Source: Ruminococcus sp. UBA1780 (GTDB lineage Bacteria > Bacillota > Clostridia > Oscillospirales > Ruminococcaceae). Taken from it: DNA of 14,435 nt. Under the pieces are notes generated by a model. That model was not told where the DNA came from. It searched no databases and was given only the letters and a program-made list of their open reading frames with translations. The first letter of the stretch is position 1, and every line of letters begins with the position of its first letter. The translations under genes were made by a program, and so were the position numbers. Positions 7,168 through 13,311 of the stretch are shown here, piece by piece. The DNA is taken from assembly GCA_002315235.1 (NCBI GenBank), contig DCGK01000047.1:1207-15641 (forward strand). The letters are read 5' to 3'.

Positions 7168-9099
7168 TTATTTGTCCGGACCAAGATGAGTAATTACCTT
7201 TGATACGAACTGCTTTACAGATGCAAGGTCAGCAAGAGATACTTCATTATCACCGTCAACGTCAGATCTTGTTTTCTGGTCACCCTTAAACTCTGTCTTG
7301 TCAACCAGCATAAGTGACATCTTTGAAATATCTGTTATATCTACCTTTCCGTCTCCGTTTACATCACCGTAAATGATCTTACCGCTTTCCTGTGGTACTG
7401 AGACAGCCGGTTCAGTTACTTCAGGATTTTTTTCAGTAACTTCAGGAACCTTCTCAGTAGTGGATGAGGGTGTCTTATCGGTAACAGCAGGAGATGTTAC
7501 AGCAGGCTCCGGACTGCCGGCACCGTCAAGAGGGTATTTTTTCAGATCAGGAAGTTCATCCAGTGTAATACAGTAATCACTTTTGTAGATTTCGATGAGA
7601 TTTTTAACAGGGTTGTTCTGCTCACTTGTAAGGTAATTCATATACCACGGACAGAAATAAAGCCATGCAGCCTTGTCATTCTGAAGATTTTCAAGTGAAG
7701 GTATACTGTCGTTTTCAGTCATGGCAACCATCTTTTCGCCGTCTGTACTCTGAACAAGGCTGTAGAAGGTTGATGCTATTGAACTGAGGTTTGGCTGACC
7801 GTCAGCTGCATTGTACTTGTCGTATCCAATCATATCAACTACGTCATCGCCCGGATACCATTCGGAAGCTGCAGGTGAAGTTGAACCTGTCCATATCCAG
7901 ATAAGATTGTCAAGGCCGTATTCGTTTGTGAGCTGATCATACAGAAGTCTGTAAAGTGCCTTGCATGCTTCAGGGCCTTCAGCACCCCACCAGAACCATG
8001 CACCTTCAGCTTCGTGAAGAGGTCTCCAGAGAATCGGAACGTCTGCTTCCTTAAGCTTCTGCATTTCAGCTGCAAGGACCTTAATATCCTCAAGAACCTT
8101 TTCATGCTCCCATGTACCTTCCTTAACGGCATTTTTAGCACTGAATGTTGTATACACAGGATTTGCTGATTTTACGTAGAACGCTGCATCGTCGCTTCCC
8201 TTTTCAAGAGGAACACTCCAGTGCCATGTTACCGTCGCAATACCCTTGTATTTGTTAGTCCACTCGATAGCTCTTTCAGGGGCGTGGTCTCTCCATTCGG
8301 TTGTTGAATTGTACGCCAGAAAATCTATTCCCCTGATAGCAGGAGTTTTCCCTGTCTGTTCCTTAATATAGTCAAACTCCGCTTCATTGTCCTTGATAAA
8401 TACATCAGGGCTGTTCCAGAGATTATAGTTATGGTCACCGCAGTATTCCTGCTGTCCTGAAATAATATGCTTTCCGTAAACATCTGTAAGATACTTGTAA
8501 AGTCTCTTTGTTGATTCCGAAGCGTTAGGATTTGAAAGCTTTGATGTCGGTGAAAGCTTTGTAAGCTTTTCACTCGCAGGCTTAAGTTTAATATAGTCAA
8601 AGAAGGTATAGCCCCAGTAAGCCCTGAACTCAATTGTGTTTTTTCCTTTTTTAAGATTTACAACTCCGCCTGATGTTTCAGCAAACTTAGGAGTGTAAGG
8701 ACATGTAAGCTCACCCTGGTTGGAACCGTTGATGTTAAGATACTGAACCTTCTTGTTCGGATCGCTCGGTTCGCAGTATCCTACGGTAAGCTCGTAAAGT
8801 CCGGCTTCAGGCATATCAACCTCAACACTTACAGTAGTGCCCTTCTGGTCAAGATATGCAAATCCCTTTCCGGAAAATCCGCTTAAATCAGTGCCTTCAG
8901 GCCAGTCACTCATATCAACCCCCGAAGCTCCGTCTGAATATATTTTACCGCCCTCAGTCTTTCCGTCCTCAAATTCGTAAATTACGCTGTTGTCTGCAGC
9001 AGCCGCACTGTCTGCTGAAGTAAATGAACCGGGAATTACAGATACTCCTGCAGTAAGTACAAGGGCCGATACCGCACTTATAATTCTTGAAAATTTCAT
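7168..9099 (-). CDS. Secreted cellulosomal beta-mannanase: CBM35-like, GH26, dockerin
   Basis: A 643-residue exported endo-beta-1,4-mannanase for hydrolysing plant mannans. Domains in order: signal peptide (1 to ~35, likely cleaved near SAAAAD); CBM35-like carbohydrate-binding module (~38-175, opening VIYEFEDG and closing FFDYIKLKPA); GH26 barrel (~188-515); Pro/Thr/Glu/Val-rich linker (~522-575) with TEK-PEVTE repeats; type I dockerin (~576-640). The likely acid/base is E363 in WRPLHEAEGAWFWWG and the likely nucleophile E462 in VAMTEND. The dockerin has two calcium loops, D579-N581-D583-D587-D590 and D613-D615-D617-S621-D624, so it should plug into a scaffoldin cohesin at the cell surface. 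The ATG at 9099 is chosen because AAGGA lies 9 bases upstream and a signal peptide follows directly; the GTG six codons earlier overlaps that site. The gene stands alone with its own promoter and operator-like site. GH26 enzymes outside mannanase exist but are less likely. Confidence 0.92.
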   Translation of the reverse strand: MKFSRIISAVSALVLTAGVSVIPGSFTSADSAAAADNSVIYEFEDGKTEGGKIYSDGASGVDMSDWPEGTDLSGFSGKGFAYLDQKGTTVSVEVDMPEAGLYELTVGYCEPSDPNKKVQYLNINGSNQGELTCPYTPKFAETSGGVVNLKKGKNTIEFRAYWGYTFFDYIKLKPASEKLTKLSPTSKLSNPNASESTKRLYKYLTDVYGKHIISGQQEYCGDHNYNLWNSPDVFIKDNEAEFDYIKEQTGKTPAIRGIDFLAYNSTTEWRDHAPERAIEWTNKYKGIATVTWHWSVPLEKGSDDAAFYVKSANPVYTTFSAKNAVKEGTWEHEKVLEDIKVLAAEMQKLKEADVPILWRPLHEAEGAWFWWGAEGPEACKALYRLLYDQLTNEYGLDNLIWIWTGSTSPAASEWYPGDDVVDMIGYDKYNAADGQPNLSSIASTFYSLVQSTDGEKMVAMTENDSIPSLENLQNDKAAWLYFCPWYMNYLTSEQNNPVKNLIEIYKSDYCITLDELPDLKKYPLDGAGSPEPAVTSPAVTDKTPSSTTEKVPEVTEKNPEVTEPAVSVPQESGKIIYGDVNGDGKVDITDISKMSLMLVDKTEFKGDQKTRSDVDGDNEVSLADLASVKQFVSKVITHLGPDK

Positions 9100-9122
9100 A
9101 TTTATACATCCTTTCACCCGAA

Positions 9123-9146
9123 TTAAGAAAACACTGATTAAATCAG
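9123..9146. repeat. Copy 2 of the dispersed motif, in the mannanase leader
   Basis: Bases 9123-9142 match 19 of 20 bases at 6-25. The second half, CTGATT-A-AATCAG (9134-9146), is a near-perfect inverted repeat that copy 1 has only in part. It lies in the transcribed leader of the mannanase gene, 24-47 bases before the start codon. It could be a repeat remnant, a regulator site or an mRNA element; the sequence does not decide. Confidence 0.4.
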
Positions 9147-9169
9147 AATTCTATTAAATTTATCTGAAA

Positions 9170-9185
9170 TTAAGTAATCGTTTAC
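9170..9185 (-). promoter_or_regulatory. LacI/CcpA-type operator candidate at the mannanase promoter
   Basis: AAGTAA-TCGT-TTACTT is a 6+6 inverted repeat with a central CG. GTAA..CG..TTAC is the layout of LacI/GalR-family operators and is close to the CcpA cre consensus, differing at the outermost base of each half. It lies about +4 to +19 from the predicted start of the mannanase transcript, a position where a bound repressor would block transcription. The regulator gene is not in the window, so whether the signal is mannan-specific or general catabolite control is open. Confidence 0.55.
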
Positions 9186-9194
9186 TTTAAATTA

Positions 9195-9223
9195 ATTATA
9201 GCATATAATTAATCCGGATTCAA
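9195..9223 (-). promoter_or_regulatory. Sigma-A promoter of the mannanase gene
   Basis: On the minus strand a TTGAAT -35 box (9223-9218) and a perfect TATAAT -10 box (9200-9195) are separated by exactly 17 bases. A start near 9188 gives a leader of about 90 bases. A 10-bp AT inverted repeat (9191-9200 with 9204-9213) overlaps the -10 region. Confidence 0.78.
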
Positions 9224-9241
9224 TCCCTAATTAAAAACAAC

Positions 9242-9270
9242 TTGAACAAATTTTTGAGATGATATATAAT
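9242..9270 (+). promoter_or_regulatory. Sigma-A promoter of rnhA and the cysteine desulfurase
   Basis: TTGAAC (9242-9247) and a perfect TATAAT (9265-9270) are separated by exactly 17 bases, about 35 bases upstream of the rnhA ATG. It is divergent from the mannanase promoter, with the two -35 boxes only 18 bases apart. Confidence 0.78.
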
Positions 9271-9304
9271 AATAATATACTGAATTTGGAGAAAAAATAA
9301 TTTT

Positions 9305-9745
9305 ATGAAACAGGTACAGATATTTACAGACGGTGCATGCAGCGGAAATCCCGGACCGGGAGGCTGGGGAGCAATCCTCAGATACGGTGAACATGAAAAG
9401 GAGCTTTCCGGCGGAGATGCACATACAACAAACAACCGGATGGAACTTACAGCAGTAATTAAATCACTTGATGCACTTAAGGAACCATGCAGTGTTACTC
9501 TTACCACCGACAGCCAGTATGTGGTAAACAGTGTTACAAAGGGCTGGGTTTACGGCTGGGCAAAAAAGAACTGGATTAAGGAAAAAAATCAGCCGGTTCC
9601 TAATGCTGAACTCTGGCAGCAGCTGCTTCCGCTTCTGAAAAAACATAATGTTGAATTTGTCTGGGTAAGAGGTCACAACGGTCACCCCGAAAATGAACGC
9701 TGTGACGAGCTGGCTGTAATTCAGCGCGATCTTTTCAGCAGGTAG
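9305..9745 (+). CDS. rnhA: Ribonuclease HI
   Basis: A 146-residue cytoplasmic type 1 RNase H that cuts the RNA strand of RNA-DNA hybrids, removing R-loops and primers. All active-site residues are in place: D9 in FTDGACSGNPGPGGWG, E47 in NNRMEL, D69 in TTDSQYV, H124 in RGHNGHPENE and D134, almost the same numbering as E. coli RnhA. The basic handle that grips the hybrid is present (WVYGWAKKNWIKEKNQPV, ~81-98), so this is the E. coli type and not the handle-less type. The length is close to the usual ~155. The ATG is preceded by TTGGAG at a somewhat long spacing of 13 bases. It is first in a two-gene unit with the cysteine desulfurase, 11 bases downstream. Confidence 0.97.
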   Translation: MKQVQIFTDGACSGNPGPGGWGAILRYGEHEKELSGGDAHTTNNRMELTAVIKSLDALKEPCSVTLTTDSQYVVNSVTKGWVYGWAKKNWIKEKNQPVPNAELWQQLLPLLKKHNVEFVWVRGHNGHPENERCDELAVIQRDLFSR

Positions 9746-9756
9746 GAGAAAATTTT

Positions 9757-10905
9757 ATGGAAAAGAAATTCATATACGCAGACAATGCTGCTTCCACACG
9801 CATTTCACGAAGCGTTCTGGATGCCATGATGCCGTATCTGACTGATAATTTCGGAAATGCATCTGCTGTTCACAGCGCAGGGCGAAAAGCAAGAAGAGCA
9901 GTTGAAACAGCCCGCGAAAAAACCGCTCTGTATCTCGGCTGTGATCCGTCGGAAATATTTTTCACAGGCGGAGGAACAGAATCTGATAACTGGGCTATAC
10001 GCGGAGTTTTCAGTGCTCTGCGCAAAACCGGCAAAAATCATATCATAACAACTGCCGTCGAGCACCACGCAGTTCTGCACACATGTGAAGCGCTGAAAAA
10101 AGAAGGCGCTGAGATTACATATATTCCTGTAAACAGCGACGGAGTCATCAATCCCGAAGATGTCAGAAAAGCCATCACAGACAGAACCGCTCTGGTTTCC
10201 GTTATGTACGCCAACAACGAAACAGGCGTAATTCAGCCGGTATATGAAACAGGCAGAATCTGCGCGGAAAAGGGCGTTCTTTTCCACACGGACGCTGTTC
10301 AGGCAGTACCGTATGTACAGATAAATGTCCGGGAACTGAACGCAGATCTTCTCTCAATGTCCGGCCACAAATTTCACGGTCCCAGTGGTTCAGGCGTTCT
10401 GTATATAAAAAAAGGCACTCCGGTTTCACAGCTGATGTCCGGAGGCGCACAGGAAAGCGGAATGCGTCCGGGAACTGAAAACACAGCAGCAATAGCCGGT
10501 CTCGGTCAGGCTGTGTCTGATCTCTGGCCTGACATGAATGAACGTATCGAATATATCACTTCTCTCAGAAACAGACTTGAAAAAGGGCTGCTCCAGACTG
10601 AGGGAGTACAGATAAACGGATCAGGTGCAGACAGGCTTCCGGGACACAGCAGTGTATCAGTAAAAAACGCTGACGGAGAAAAGCTGCTGCTCATGATGGA
10701 TCTTAAAGGAATATGTGCTTCGGCCGGATCTGCATGCACTTCAGGAAACTCAGAACCGTCACACGTTCTTAAAGCCATGAATGTAAGTAATGAGCTGATA
10801 AAGGGTTCCTTACGATTTTCAGTTGATGAAAACAATACTGAGGATGATATCGACTATATTGTCGAAACTTTTTCCGATATAATAAAAAAATCAGGGAGAA
10901 TGTGA
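9757..10905 (+). CDS. Cysteine desulfurase (NifS/IscS type)
   Basis: A 382-residue PLP enzyme that takes sulfur from cysteine as a protein-bound persulfide, leaving alanine, for iron-sulfur clusters or tRNA/cofactor thiolation. The PLP lysine is K205 in SMSGHKFHGPSGSG. H103 (EHHAV) should stack on PLP, D179 (HTDAVQ) should contact its nitrogen, and C327 in SAGSACTSG is the sulfur-carrying cysteine. Together with the length this marks the IscS/NifS class, not the SufS class. No IscU scaffold or ThiI/MnmA partner is nearby, so the sulfur acceptor is unknown. The start has AGGAG 9 bases upstream and the gene lies 11 bases after rnhA, so they are probably cotranscribed. The last codons overlap the hairpin and U-tract of a minus-strand terminator (10881-10925); the TGA stop is the last three bases of the left arm. 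The exact symbol (nifS or iscS) cannot be fixed from sequence. Confidence 0.93.
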   Translation: MEKKFIYADNAASTRISRSVLDAMMPYLTDNFGNASAVHSAGRKARRAVETAREKTALYLGCDPSEIFFTGGGTESDNWAIRGVFSALRKTGKNHIITTAVEHHAVLHTCEALKKEGAEITYIPVNSDGVINPEDVRKAITDRTALVSVMYANNETGVIQPVYETGRICAEKGVLFHTDAVQAVPYVQINVRELNADLLSMSGHKFHGPSGSGVLYIKKGTPVSQLMSGGAQESGMRPGTENTAAIAGLGQAVSDLWPDMNERIEYITSLRNRLEKGLLQTEGVQINGSGADRLPGHSSVSVKNADGEKLLLMMDLKGICASAGSACTSGNSEPSHVLKAMNVSNELIKGSLRFSVDENNTEDDIDYIVETFSDIIKKSGRM

Positions 10906-10925
10906 TGTCTGTCACATTCTCCCTG
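10881..10925 (-). terminator. Terminator of the lipoprotein/zinc-ribbon operon, inside the convergent gene's 3' end
   Basis: A 14-bp perfect stem pairs 10892-10905 (CAGGGAGAATGTGA) with 10912-10925 around a 6-base loop. On the minus strand it is followed by ATTTTTTTATT (10891-10881), a strong U-tract. It lies 69 bases past the stop codon of the zinc-ribbon gene and so ends that transcript. The U-tract and left arm are also codons of the cysteine desulfurase. No T-run follows on the plus strand, though the hairpin could still trim or protect that mRNA. Confidence 0.88.
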
Positions 10926-10935
10926 TTCGTATACA

Positions 10936-10965
10936 GTCGGTACGATATTCACCCGACACTTTTTT
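10936..10965 (+). terminator. Possible weak terminator of rnhA-cysteine desulfurase
   Basis: A short stem (GTCGG 10936-10940 with CCGAC 10953-10957, 12-base loop) is followed by AC and six T residues (10960-10965). The stem is only 5 bp. It is the only hairpin-plus-T-run on the plus strand after the cysteine desulfurase stop. Confidence 0.35.
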
Positions 10966-10994
10966 AACACAGGTCTGATGAAAACCCTCGTAAA

Positions 10995-12296
10995 TCATGA
11001 ATTTTCAGGATTTTCTGCCTTGACCTTTGTGGTATACTGTCTGACATACCGGTCGAGCTTTGTAGTAAATGATGTTTCCCCGTCACCTGCACAGGTGTCA
11101 GTTTCAGCTTCGAAAGAGGGCTTGTATTTTCTGCTGACAACGAAACACAGCACTGCTGCCGCAGCCAGACCTGCAGCAATACCGATACCTGTGCTTCTGA
11201 AAAAATAACCGCTCTCTGATGCCGGTCCTGCAAATCCGGTTATCAGCTCTGCAAGTCTGTACACCGCAGTAATACCGAATGCTGCAAGCACTCCGGAAAC
11301 CGCAAGCTTTTTAACAGAAAGAGGAACTTTTCCGACAAACTTCCCGTTCTGTCCGTTCACGATAAACCTTACTGTTCTGCCGCAGTGATTATAAGTAAGA
11401 AACCACACAGGAACAAGAGCACAGTTCCACTCAGCACCGAGAATATCAATATTTTCATTCTGAACACTGAATTCTGAATAACCGGAAACTGATTTTTCCA
11501 GTGCACTTCTCACACTGTCCGTTACCTTGGTACGAATATACCTGAAGGCTTCCCCTGTATCGGCACTGCTGTATTCCGCCGGATGTGTAAGAAGATCAGA
11601 TGGCTCAAATTTTCTTAGTCTGCTGAAGTTATAGTCTCCGAGGAAATACTTCAGTTCACCGCTAAGCTTTCCTGTAGCATCAGACGGCACGCTGAAATAC
11701 TCTGCATCACCTTTTCTCTCAGCGGCAAACTCTTTGGTTTCAGTATAGCTGTACGCGCCGTGAGTCCATCTTTTTACAGATTTTCCTGTTCCGTTCATCC
11801 TGACACTGACACTGCAGTCAGCCATCCATAAAGGAATATATATACCGGAAAGCTTATCAGCAAGCCCTTCACGCGGTATCAGATCAGAAGGCCTGAATCT
11901 GTACAATGCAGTATTTTCTGTTATTATCTCCGCTGCCTTCTCCCTCGTTATCTCAAAGGGAACAATCCCTTCAGGGATGTAATCCGCAGGAAGCTCATTC
12001 TGCTTTTCAGGCGTCCCGCCGCAGAAAAAGCAGTGTTCTGTCTTTTTGCCGAATGCTGTTACAATCTCTGCACCGCACTCCGTGCAGCGGTAAAGACTGC
12101 CACGGCAGAACTCTTCTGTTCTTTCATCCGTACTGCTCTGATGTGATACACCTGGTCTGTTCTTACCCTTGAACATTATTCTGATCTGTTCGTCAGTAAA
12201 AAAACTCTGACAGCTTTTACAGCCGAACTTTCTGTAATCCGCTCTGTATTCCAGAATCCCGCTGCAGTTAGGGCATTTACTGTTTTCCGAACCCAA
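10995..12296 (-). CDS. Zinc-ribbon protein with two C-terminal membrane helices (YdjG-like)
   Basis: A 433-residue membrane protein of unproven function. Residues 8-29 form one zinc ribbon (CPNC at 8-11, CKSC at 26-29) and 71-92 a second (CTEC, CFFC). Next come the stretch IVPFEITREKAAEII (111-125), a GIYIPLWMAD segment (151-160) and a mixed alpha/beta region to ~325. Two hydrophobic helices (~330-350 and ~367-388) precede a charged tail that is probably cytoplasmic. The layout resembles B. subtilis YdjG, a membrane protein of the PspA-recruiting YdjGHI group; such proteins are often misnamed RNA polymerase subunit P or PriA-like because of the ribbon. The start is TTG at 12296: GAGGAGG (12312-12306) lies 9 bases upstream and the first ribbon follows at once. 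A longer frame from 12407 would overlap the preceding gene with an implausible Arg/Lys/Gln-rich start. It is 31 bases after the lipoprotein gene and probably cotranscribed with it. Architecture is clear; the YdjG link is moderate. Confidence 0.78.
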   Translation of the reverse strand: MGSENSKCPNCSGILEYRADYRKFGCKSCQSFFTDEQIRIMFKGKNRPGVSHQSSTDERTEEFCRGSLYRCTECGAEIVTAFGKKTEHCFFCGGTPEKQNELPADYIPEGIVPFEITREKAAEIITENTALYRFRPSDLIPREGLADKLSGIYIPLWMADCSVSVRMNGTGKSVKRWTHGAYSYTETKEFAAERKGDAEYFSVPSDATGKLSGELKYFLGDYNFSRLRKFEPSDLLTHPAEYSSADTGEAFRYIRTKVTDSVRSALEKSVSGYSEFSVQNENIDILGAEWNCALVPVWFLTYNHCGRTVRFIVNGQNGKFVGKVPLSVKKLAVSGVLAAFGITAVYRLAELITGFAGPASESGYFFRSTGIGIAAGLAAAAVLCFVVSRKYKPSFEAETDTCAGDGETSFTTKLDRYVRQYTTKVKAENPENS

Positions 12297-12327
12297 GTTT
12301 TCTGTCCTCCTCTGTAAACTGTAAAGC

Positions 12328-13206
12328 TTACTGTTCCTCAGCAGCTGTTTCCTCTTCTGTCTCTGCCGCCTCTGTTTCAGCTTCCTCCGCATCCTCTGAT
12401 GCTTCACCAGGCTTATATGCTATCGGAATTGAATTTCCGTCTTCATCGTAGAACGTGATATTGTCAATATATACATCTGCCTGATTCGGAATACTCCATC
12501 TCATAAATACAAGTGTTGATTCTGTATTTCCGTCAGCAAATCCCTTAAGCAGCCATTTACCTTCAACATTTATGTGTTCCCACTCAAAATTCCATTCGGC
12601 TGTGGCATATTCGTTTGCTGAGCCGGCAGGCTGGTACCATTCTGACTCCTCGCCGACATTTGAACCGAAAGTACCCATAAGATTGCCGGGAACAAGCATC
12701 ATTTCACCGTCGTCGCCTTTGAATTCGCCGACAGCAACCTGTGTTATGTCACAGGTGAAGCTCTTTACCTTACTGAGATTTTCCGCACCTACAAGCTCGT
12801 CCATGTCAAATACAATCTTTGGGGTCTTGTACATGTATTTTTCATTGTCATAATCAAGAATCTCAATCTTAAGCTGTCTTTCGCCTTTGTACTCAGCTAC
12901 TGAGAGCTTACAGTTTGATTCGTCATTTTCAAAATTCTTCTGAGCCATGCAGTGTGCTGTAAAAAGGTCATCACTGTCATTGAATGTTATGGCATTAACG
13001 TCAGGTGTAAACACCGGATAATCAGGCTCAACAAGTTCCTCTTCGGTAGTTTCAGCTGTTGCTTCCGCTTCTTCCGGTGCAGATGTAACTGCTGCTGTAT
13101 CATTTTCAGCAACTGAAGTGTCTTCAGAAATACCGGTACTGCCGCATGAAGTTACTGAAAACGCAGCTGCACACACCGCCAGTACTGAAATAAGCTTTTT
13201 TTTCAT
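12328..13206 (-). CDS. Uncharacterised lipoprotein, possible beta-sandwich domain
   Basis: A 292-residue exported lipoprotein that I do not recognise as a named family. The signal sequence (1-20) has a Lys-rich start, a hydrophobic core and the lipobox VTSC, making C21 the lipid-modified residue at the outer face of the membrane. An acidic Ala/Thr/Glu-rich tether (~25-60) precedes a folded region (~65-262). Its end, ADVYIDNITFYDEDGN (243-258), is like the closing strands of carbohydrate-binding beta-sandwich modules (CBM4/9 or CBM11 type), but sugar binding is only a guess. A second acidic Glu/Ala/Thr-rich tail (~268-292) ends the protein. The ATG is preceded by AGGA-like sequence. It is followed 31 bases later by the zinc-ribbon membrane protein gene, which suggests the pair works together at the envelope. 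No convincing promoter is seen in the 105-base gap after mfd, so read-through from mfd is possible. Confidence 0.82.
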   Translation of the reverse strand: MKKKLISVLAVCAAAFSVTSCGSTGISEDTSVAENDTAAVTSAPEEAEATAETTEEELVEPDYPVFTPDVNAITFNDSDDLFTAHCMAQKNFENDESNCKLSVAEYKGERQLKIEILDYDNEKYMYKTPKIVFDMDELVGAENLSKVKSFTCDITQVAVGEFKGDDGEMMLVPGNLMGTFGSNVGEESEWYQPAGSANEYATAEWNFEWEHINVEGKWLLKGFADGNTESTLVFMRWSIPNQADVYIDNITFYDEDGNSIPIAYKPGEASEDAEEAETEAAETEEETAAEEQ

Positions 13207-13311
13207 ATATCAATTCCTATCCTTTCATCCTTGATGAATAAAGTTTATGCGTATATTTTAGCACTATTGTATTTAAAAATCCATATGTAATTTATACAAA
13301 AACCGTATATA

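Noticed and set aside
9100..9117. GTG start of the mannanase six codons upstream
   Set aside because: The AAGGA ribosome site lies inside this extension and the ATG at 9099 directly begins a standard signal peptide.
9191..9213. 10-bp AT inverted repeat over the mannanase -10 box as an operator
   Set aside because: It is almost purely A and T and contains the -10 hexamer, so symmetry can arise by composition; the CG-centred site at 9170-9185 is a better operator.
9805..10287. Open frame of 160 codons antisense to the cysteine desulfurase
   Set aside because: The sense frame has all catalytic residues; the antisense product is a Cys/Phe-rich artefact of complementary codons.
12297..12407. Longer N-terminus of the zinc-ribbon protein overlapping the lipoprotein gene
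   Set aside because: The extension reads the acidic tail code of the lipoprotein in another frame, giving an artificial Arg/Lys/Gln-rich segment with no ribosome site.
13207..13311. Promoter for the lipoprotein gene in the gap after mfd
   Set aside because: TAAAAT and TAAATA words exist on the minus strand, but no -35 box of reasonable quality lies 16-18 bases upstream, so I left it unannotated.
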